DNA of 9,118 nt, taken from Gammaproteobacteria bacterium. Its GTDB lineage: Bacteria > Pseudomonadota > Gammaproteobacteria > HK1. Both the position numbers and the translations under genes were made by a program. The notes under the pieces are model-generated. The model made no database searches and was not told the origin of the DNA. It worked only from the letters and a program-made list of their open reading frames with translations. This document shows, piece after piece, positions 5,695 to 9,118 of the stretch. Within the stretch, counting starts at the first letter, position 1. Each line of letters opens with the position of its first letter. The DNA lies in the NCBI GenBank assembly GCA_013042035.1, contig JABDQX010000208.1, forward strand, positions 1 to 9,118. The letters run 5' to 3'.

Positions 5695-6300
5695 TCACTC
5701 GCCGAGCAGATTCAGGACGCTCTCTTTGAGTTTCTTGAAGACAAACGGGCCTTCCAGATCCATGACTTGATCGATGACCCAACGGTTGGTTTGGTTGTCG
5801 GGCATGGTTTTCAGAACCCGATCGCCGAAGTAACGCAGGAAATCGTAACCGGGTTGTCCGTCATCGAAGGAGAGCATGGCATAGTCGCCCAGGCGCTCAT
5901 TGAGCATCCCGATGAACGGTGGGCGATAATTGCCGGGACCGGCGATATCCAGCAGATTGTCCTGAATCTGATCGGCGAGTTTTCGACCGGCGGCATTGAT
6001 GAAGATCTCTCGATCCTCATCCTCCATGCGCTCGAAGGCCAGGCGATCAGTGGCTTGGAGCAGGAAAGCGACGAATTCGTTGATGACGCCCACCCGTTCT
6101 TTGTCGGATAGGTATTCAAAACCCTCGCCGTGAAGTTTTTTTGCCCCTTCCAGGGACAGGCGCCAAATGATATAAGCTACAGCGCCCGCGTTGTCCTCCA
6201 GGGTTTTCGCGGACGGCCTGTTCCTGTCAGACTGATGCCAATTGTTCTTGACACGATAATTCAAACGATATCCATCGTTTAAGCGCTGTGCTGAGTTCAT
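5695..6300 (-). CDS. Conserved-looking hypothetical protein, 201 residues
   Basis: I do not recognise the family. The protein is soluble, charged and probably mostly helical, without signal peptide or membrane segment. It starts MNSAQRLNDGYRLNYRVKNN. The middle contains WRLSLEGAKKLHGEGFEYLS and VINEFVAFLLQATDRLAFER, followed by AAGRKLADQIQDNLLDIAGP. The C-terminus is FKKLKESVLNLLGE. ATG 6300 is chosen because AGGTG sits 8 bases upstream; an ATG at 6369 would lie inside rph on the other strand. It diverges from rph with only 32 bases between start codons, so the two may share control elements. Its last codons lie in the right 43-bp direct repeat, whose twin ends ampG. Long open frames on the opposite strand here are shadows. 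Confidence 0.72.
   Translation of the reverse strand: MNSAQRLNDGYRLNYRVKNNWHQSDRNRPSAKTLEDNAGAVAYIIWRLSLEGAKKLHGEGFEYLSDKERVGVINEFVAFLLQATDRLAFERMEDEDREIFINAAGRKLADQIQDNLLDIAGPGNYRPPFIGMLNERLGDYAMLSFDDGQPGYDFLRYFGDRVLKTMPDNQTNRWVIDQVMDLEGPFVFKKLKESVLNLLGE
5698..5740 (+). repeat. 43-bp direct repeat, right copy (putative island boundary)
   Basis: This is the partner of 2057-2099 in the same orientation, with 38 of 43 identical bases. It begins immediately inside the stop codon of the 5695-6300 gene and covers its last 14 or so codons. Placement at the 3' end of a gene is typical of integration sites, although no integrase gene lies in the enclosed 3.6 kb. Confidence 0.75.
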
Positions 6301-6320
6301 GGTTTTTACACCTAAATTTA

Positions 6321-6327
6321 TGAGGTA
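6321..6327 (+). promoter_or_regulatory. Ribosome binding site of rph
   Basis: GAGGT lies about 7 bases before the ATG at 6333, a good Shine-Dalgarno match that fixes the rph start. It falls in the 32-base gap between the divergent genes, beside the AGGTG used on the other strand. Confidence 0.7.
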
Positions 6328-6332
6328 AATCG

Positions 6333-7052
6333 ATGATACGTCCCAGCGGTAGAGCAACCGATGAAACACGCCCCTTGCGGCTGACCCGCCATTTTACCAA
6401 ACATGCCGAGGGTTCTGTACTCGTGGAAACGGGAGATACTCAGGTAATCTGTACCGCCAGTGTCGAGGAGCGGGTTCCCCCATTTCTGAAAGGGCGTGGG
6501 CAAGGCTGGGTTACGGCGGAATATGGGATGCTGCCCCGGGCCACGGATGATCGCATGCGTCGGGAGGCGGCAGCGGGCAAACAGGGGGGCAGAACCCTGG
6601 AGATTCAACGATTGATCGGGCGGTCACTGCGTGCCGTGATGGACATGGCAGCCCTTGGAGAGCGGACCATCACCATTGATTGTGATGTCATCCAGGCCGA
6701 TGGCGGCACGCGAACGGCGGCGATTACCGGGGGATATGTGGCGCTTTCCGATGCGATAGGGCATCTCAAGAAGAAGAGATCCCTGAAGCGGGATCCGATT
6801 CACGGGCAGATAGCGGCTATATCGGTCGGCATCTACAAGGGCGTGCCGGTTTTGGATTTGGATTACGCGGAGGATAGCGACGCGGAAACGGATATGAATG
6901 TGGTCATGAATGAAAGCGGTGGCTTTGTGGAGATCCAGGGAACGGCGGAAGGGCACGCCTTTCGCATGGAGGAATTGACACAAATGATCGCGCTGGCCCA
7001 GCAGGGGATCGAGGGGTTGCTGGCGGGGCAGCGGGAGGTTCTTTCTCGATAA
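6333..7052 (+). CDS. rph: Ribonuclease PH
   Basis: This 239-residue cytoplasmic phosphorolytic 3'-5' exoribonuclease trims tRNA precursors and other RNA 3' ends using inorganic phosphate, and normally forms a hexameric ring. All family landmarks are present in order: MIRPSGRATDETRPL at the N-terminus, GWVTAEYGMLPRAT (58-71), GRTLEIQRLIGRSLR (86-100, with the phosphate-binding Arg), DCDVIQADGGTRTAAITGG (116-134), LDYAEDSDAETDMN (176-189, with Asp177 and Asp183 as likely metal/catalytic residues) and EIQGTAEG (200-207). The E. coli enzyme is 238 residues, so it is full length. In many Gammaproteobacteria rph and rdgB are neighbours; here vapBC on the other strand separates them by about 1 kb. 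Confidence 0.97.
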   Translation: MIRPSGRATDETRPLRLTRHFTKHAEGSVLVETGDTQVICTASVEERVPPFLKGRGQGWVTAEYGMLPRATDDRMRREAAAGKQGGRTLEIQRLIGRSLRAVMDMAALGERTITIDCDVIQADGGTRTAAITGGYVALSDAIGHLKKKRSLKRDPIHGQIAAISVGIYKGVPVLDLDYAEDSDAETDMNVVMNESGGFVEIQGTAEGHAFRMEELTQMIALAQQGIEGLLAGQREVLSR

Positions 7053-7061
7053 TCGCGTTCG

Positions 7062-7091
7062 GCGGAACAGACGCCGTCGCGCCTGCTCCGC
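7062..7091. terminator. Possible terminator hairpin downstream of rph
   Basis: Arms GCGGAACAGACGC (7062-7074) and GCGCCTGCTCCGC (7079-7091) pair around a 4-base loop, 10 bases after the rph stop. In the plus-strand RNA two A-C mismatches interrupt the stem, and only a short TTTT follows about 9 bases later. In the minus-strand RNA the same positions are G-U pairs, but no U-tract follows. It is a weak terminator candidate. Confidence 0.35.
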
Positions 7092-7304
7092 TGAAGATGT
7101 TTTCCATAATTTCCGCTTGATCAATTCGTTGTTTTTAATGCCACTTTAACCGCACTCAATTGCCAAATATCTTCGTGGCATCTGCGTATATGCAGAAGTG
7201 TCCCCGATGGAATCCGGATGTTTTGGATCCGTTTGGTGAGCAGCGATAAACAGAGCACATACGGCCACTATTACACTGCTGATTTCGACGACCTTTCCTT
7301 TCTT

Positions 7305-7712
7305 TTATTTGGACGCCACAAAATTCTCCACCTGCAATCCGGGTACGCGCTCGAACTCACGAAGGTTATTGGTCACCAGAATCAGCCCCAGGGCTCTGGC
7401 GTGTCCGGCGATCATCATATCGTAGGGGCCGATGGGCTGACCGATCCGGTATAATTGCGCCCGCAACTGGCCGAAATGGGCGGCAGCTTGAGCATCAAAA
7501 GGCACCAGGGTAAGCCGCGCCGCCATGGCCTCGATATCGGCAAGGTTCCGTTGCGGTTGGTCAGATCGCTCGGCACCGAAGACGAGCTCTCCCCAGGTAA
7601 CACTGGAAATACACATCTGTCCTTCGTAGGTATTGAATGCCTTACGGACCGCTTCGGGCCGATTTTTGATGGTGTAGATGACGATGTTGGTGTCGAGCAT
7701 GTACCTCAACAT
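7305..7712 (-). CDS. vapC: VapC toxin, PIN-domain ribonuclease
   Basis: This 135-residue PIN-domain endoribonuclease closely resembles enterobacterial VapC proteins, which cleave initiator tRNA in the anticodon loop; the target here is assumed from family. Visible landmarks are MLRYMLDTNIVIYTIKNRPE (active-site Asp7), CISSVTWGELVFGAERS (Glu42), IGPYDMMIAGHARALGL (Asp98) and ILVTNNLREFERVPGL near the end. The acidic residues expected of PIN enzymes are present, so it is probably active. ATG 7712 is chosen by family alignment and overlaps the vapB stop (TAATG), implying translational coupling. An in-frame ATG at 7793 lies inside vapB and is unlikely. There is no hairpin-plus-T-tract terminator immediately downstream. 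Confidence 0.95.
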   Translation of the reverse strand: MLRYMLDTNIVIYTIKNRPEAVRKAFNTYEGQMCISSVTWGELVFGAERSDQPQRNLADIEAMAARLTLVPFDAQAAAHFGQLRAQLYRIGQPIGPYDMMIAGHARALGLILVTNNLREFERVPGLQVENFVASK

Positions 7713-7942
7713 TACAGGCGTTCTCTGATTTGGTCGGCGGGTTGCTCCCGGGAGGACATGAAATCCTCGGAAACGCCCGGTCCGTTGAACCATTCGTCCC
7801 AGGATTCGCCAGCGGGGGTAATGATGCGTTGATTCCCGATGGCGATGACGTTGACCTTTTTTACCGACTCGGGAAAGGCAACGGCCTTCGGCAGGCGGAC
7901 TGCCTGACTTCGGTTGCTCTTAAATAGGGTGGTGCCAAGCAT
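7712..7942 (-). CDS. vapB: VapB antitoxin, AbrB/SpoVT-type DNA-binding protein
   Basis: The 76-residue antitoxin carries an N-terminal swapped-hairpin AbrB-type domain (MLGTTLFKSNRSQAVRLPKA) and an acidic, flexible toxin-binding tail including SWDEWFNGPGVSEDFMSSRE. VapB neutralises VapC and, with it, represses the operon. ATG 7942 is supported by family alignment and by GGAG about 9 bases upstream. A much longer open frame continues upstream across the divergent rdgB gene, but its extra residues are antisense shadow. The stop shares one base with the vapC start. Confidence 0.94.
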   Translation of the reverse strand: MLGTTLFKSNRSQAVRLPKAVAFPESVKKVNVIAIGNQRIITPAGESWDEWFNGPGVSEDFMSSREQPADQIRERL

Positions 7943-8014
7943 AACGATTGCTCCGATTGTGGAATACGGCGCGCATTGAACTAACTCTAACAAGTAGTGA
8001 GGCCGTACACGATT

Positions 8015-8035
8015 GGATATACTCTTTGTATATCC
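8015..8035. promoter_or_regulatory. Palindromic operator between vapB and rdgB
   Basis: GGATATAC (8015-8022) and GTATATCC (8028-8035) form a perfect 8-bp inverted repeat with a 5-base spacer, 73 bases upstream of vapB and 56 bases upstream of rdgB. VapB-VapC complexes bind such palindromes to autoregulate. Its arms contain -10-like hexamers on both strands (TATACT at 8018-8023 plus, TATACA at 8032-8027 minus), so binding could affect both directions. The plus -10 has a weak -35 (TAGTGA, 7995-8000) at 17 bases. Confidence 0.5.
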
Positions 8036-8090
8036 TAGCATCATGTTCTGATGAGACAAACACAAATTTACTTCGGGAGAAAAATTTTCC

Positions 8091-8687
8091 ATGAAGAAAG
8101 TCGTACTCGCCAGCAGCAACCCGGGTAAGCTCCGGGAATTGAATGATCTCCTCGCGCCGCTCGATATCACCCTGGCCCCACAGTCGGATTTTGGGGTCCA
8201 GGATGTGGACGAGACCGGCACGACCTTCGTGGAGAACGCCATTCTCAAGGCTCGTCATGCGGCGTCGGTATCGGGATTGCCTGCCATTGCCGATGATTCC
8301 GGCATCGTGGTGGACCATTTGGGCGGCGCGCCGGGCATTTATTCGGCACGTTACGCGGGCAAGGATGCCAGCGATGAGAAGAACCTCGTTCGTCTTCTGG
8401 ATGCCCTTTCCGGGGTGCCGGAATCCGGGCGCGGCGCCCGCTTCAAATGTTTGATGGTGTACATGGCGCACGGGGAGGATCCGACGCCGGTGATCGCCGA
8501 AGGCACTTGGGAGGGCCGCATCCTGTTGGCGCCACGGGGCGAGAATGGTTTCGGATACGATCCCGTGTTCCATGTGCCAACCCATGGCTGCTCGTCCGCG
8601 GAATTGCCGTCGGCGGTAAAAAATGCTCTTAGCCACCGGGGGCAGGCAGTGCGTGGGTTGATCGAGCGTCTGTCCGGTAAATCGTAA
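8091..8687 (+). CDS. rdgB: XTP/dITP pyrophosphatase (non-canonical purine NTP hydrolase)
   Basis: This 198-residue Ham1/RdgB housekeeping enzyme hydrolyses dITP, ITP and XTP to the monophosphate plus pyrophosphate, keeping deaminated purines out of DNA and RNA. The motifs are complete: SSNPGK (8-13), ETGTTFVENAILKA (41-54), ADDSG (67-71, with the catalytic Asp), GIYSARYAG (82-90), GFGYDPVF (153-160) and KNALSHRGQA (177-186). E. coli RdgB is 197 residues, so it is intact. ATG 8091 is supported by GGGAG 11 bases upstream. This is slightly distant, and the intervening AAAAATTTTCC could pair with the site. It diverges from vapBC over 148 bases that hold the palindrome. Confidence 0.96.
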   Translation: MKKVVLASSNPGKLRELNDLLAPLDITLAPQSDFGVQDVDETGTTFVENAILKARHAASVSGLPAIADDSGIVVDHLGGAPGIYSARYAGKDASDEKNLVRLLDALSGVPESGRGARFKCLMVYMAHGEDPTPVIAEGTWEGRILLAPRGENGFGYDPVFHVPTHGCSSAELPSAVKNALSHRGQAVRGLIERLSGKS

Positions 8688-8716
8688 GACAGCGCACCGC
8701 AATCAAGAAAGACTCA

Positions 8717-8759
8717 CACGAAGGCACGAAGGCACGAAGACGCGAAAAATGCCTTTGTG
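8717..8759. repeat. CACGAAGG tandem repeat with hairpin, downstream of rdgB
   Basis: Three 8-bp units (CACGAAGG, CACGAAGG, CACGAAGA) run from 8717 to 8740. TGCCTTTGTG at 8750-8759 pairs at 9 of 10 positions with CACGAAGGCA at 8725-8734, giving a hairpin with a 15-base loop. No T-tract follows, so it is not a standard terminator. Such CACGAAGG repeats are common dispersed intergenic sequences in proteobacteria. Confidence 0.6.
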
Positions 8760-8800
8760 ACTTCATGTGACATTTGACATTTCTACCGACGAAGAAAAAC

Positions 8801-9118
8801 GTGCACGAAACCAACCTCGCGCCGGATGATGCGGCACTGGAAAGAAGCCGCGCGCTCACCACGCTGATTCGCGCCGAGATAGCGGAGGCCGATTCCAACG
8901 CCATCCCCTTCGACCGCTTCATGGCGCTGGCGCTGTACACGCCGGAACTCGGTTACTACCAGTCCGACGCCCCCAAGTTCGGTGAAGCGGGGGATTTCGT
9001 TACCGCCCCGGAAGCCTCGCCGCTGTTTTCCCGCTGTCTCGCCCATCAGACAGAGCAGGTATTATCGATACTCGCCCAAGGCAATCTACCCCAAGGCGAT
9101 ATCCTGGAGGTGGGGGCC
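8801..9118 (+). CDS. MidA/NDUFAF7-like SAM-dependent methyltransferase, 5' part
   Basis: The first 106 codons of a COG1565-type class I methyltransferase (SAM-dependent, NDUFAF7/MidA family) run to the window edge. Human NDUFAF7 methylates an arginine of complex I subunit NDUFS2; the role of the bacterial homologues is not settled. Visible landmarks are IPFDRFMALALYTPELGYYQ, KFGEAGDFVTAPEASPLFSR and, at the edge, DILEVGA, the start of the SAM-binding motif I. Start GTG 8801 is chosen from the normal N-terminal length and a weak GAAG about 7 bases upstream. The frame opens after a TGA at 8768-8770, so TTG 8774 is the only other option. It is co-directional with rdgB, 113 bases downstream across the CACGAAGG repeat. 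Confidence 0.88.
   Translation, partial: MHETNLAPDDAALERSRALTTLIRAEIAEADSNAIPFDRFMALALYTPELGYYQSDAPKFGEAGDFVTAPEASPLFSRCLAHQTEQVLSILAQGNLPQGDILEVGA

Noticed and set aside
5626..6111. Long plus-strand open frame (161 codons) opposite the 201-residue gene
   Set aside because: It starts inside the repeat region. The minus-strand frame has a proper ribosome binding site and soluble-protein composition throughout. The plus frame is its antisense shadow.
6248..6276. Perfect TTGACA (6248-6253) as an rph promoter
   Set aside because: No acceptable -10 at 16-18 bases: the 17-base position reads TCCATC, and TATCCA is only 15 bases away. It also lies within the coding region of the divergent gene.
7138..7196. 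ATGCCAC/GTGGCAT and TCTGC/GCAGA inverted repeats between rph and vapC
   Set aside because: Short arms, a 30-base loop for the first, and no T-tract. Chance level for this length.
7920..8702. Minus-strand open frame of 260 codons over rdgB
   Set aside because: rdgB on the plus strand has every family motif. The opposite frame has an atypical Arg/His-rich composition.
8717..8740. CACGAAGG units as a CRISPR-like or iteron array
   Set aside because: The 8-bp units are contiguous without spacers and there are only three. No replication or Cas gene is nearby.

Overview
The window looks like a moderately GC-rich gammaproteobacterial chromosome segment. It mixes housekeeping genes with accessory DNA. 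The main grounds are the closely spaced rph and rdgB genes (a pairing common in Gammaproteobacteria), an AmpG-type muropeptide permease, enterobacterial-type VapBC, and noncoding repeats of the 'ACCACAGAGGACACAGAG' and 'CACGAAGG' kind that are scattered through many proteobacterial genomes. I cannot name a genus.

Layout from left to right. 1-490 is a decayed gene readable only by joining three frames; it may be a restriction/helicase-type protein. 538-2097 (+) is an AmpG-family permease. 2148-5240 is a co-directional minus-strand unit, transcribed from right to left: a HigB/'killer' toxin, an XRE-HTH plus ImmA/IrrE metallopeptidase antitoxin, an overlooked 55-codon small ORF, and a 490-residue AlbA_2 (Schlafen-like) plus GHKL-ATPase-like protein with a winged-helix tail. 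An 18-bp palindrome sits at the toxin promoter. 5305-5694 holds no gene and is packed with nested inverted repeats. 5695-6300 (-) is an uncharacterised 201-residue protein, divergent from rph (RNase PH, 6333-7052 +). 7305-7942 (-) is a vapBC toxin-antitoxin pair. It diverges from rdgB (XTP/dITP pyrophosphatase, 8091-8687 +) across an 8-bp-armed palindrome. 8801-9118 (+) is the 5' part of a MidA/NDUFAF7-like methyltransferase that runs off the window.

The most interesting observation is that the whole 2.1-5.7 kb block is bracketed by a 43-bp direct repeat (2057-2099 and 5698-5740, 38/43 identical by my count). One copy forms the last codons of the AmpG gene. The other forms the last codons of the 201-residue gene on the opposite strand. 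The simplest reading is that a 3.6-kb accessory cassette was inserted between two convergent chromosomal genes and duplicated the junction. The cassette carries a toxin, a protease-fused antitoxin, a small protein and an AlbA_2/ATPase effector. That makes it a plausible compact toxin-antitoxin or defence island. The function of the complete unit is inference. Only the individual domain families are recognised.
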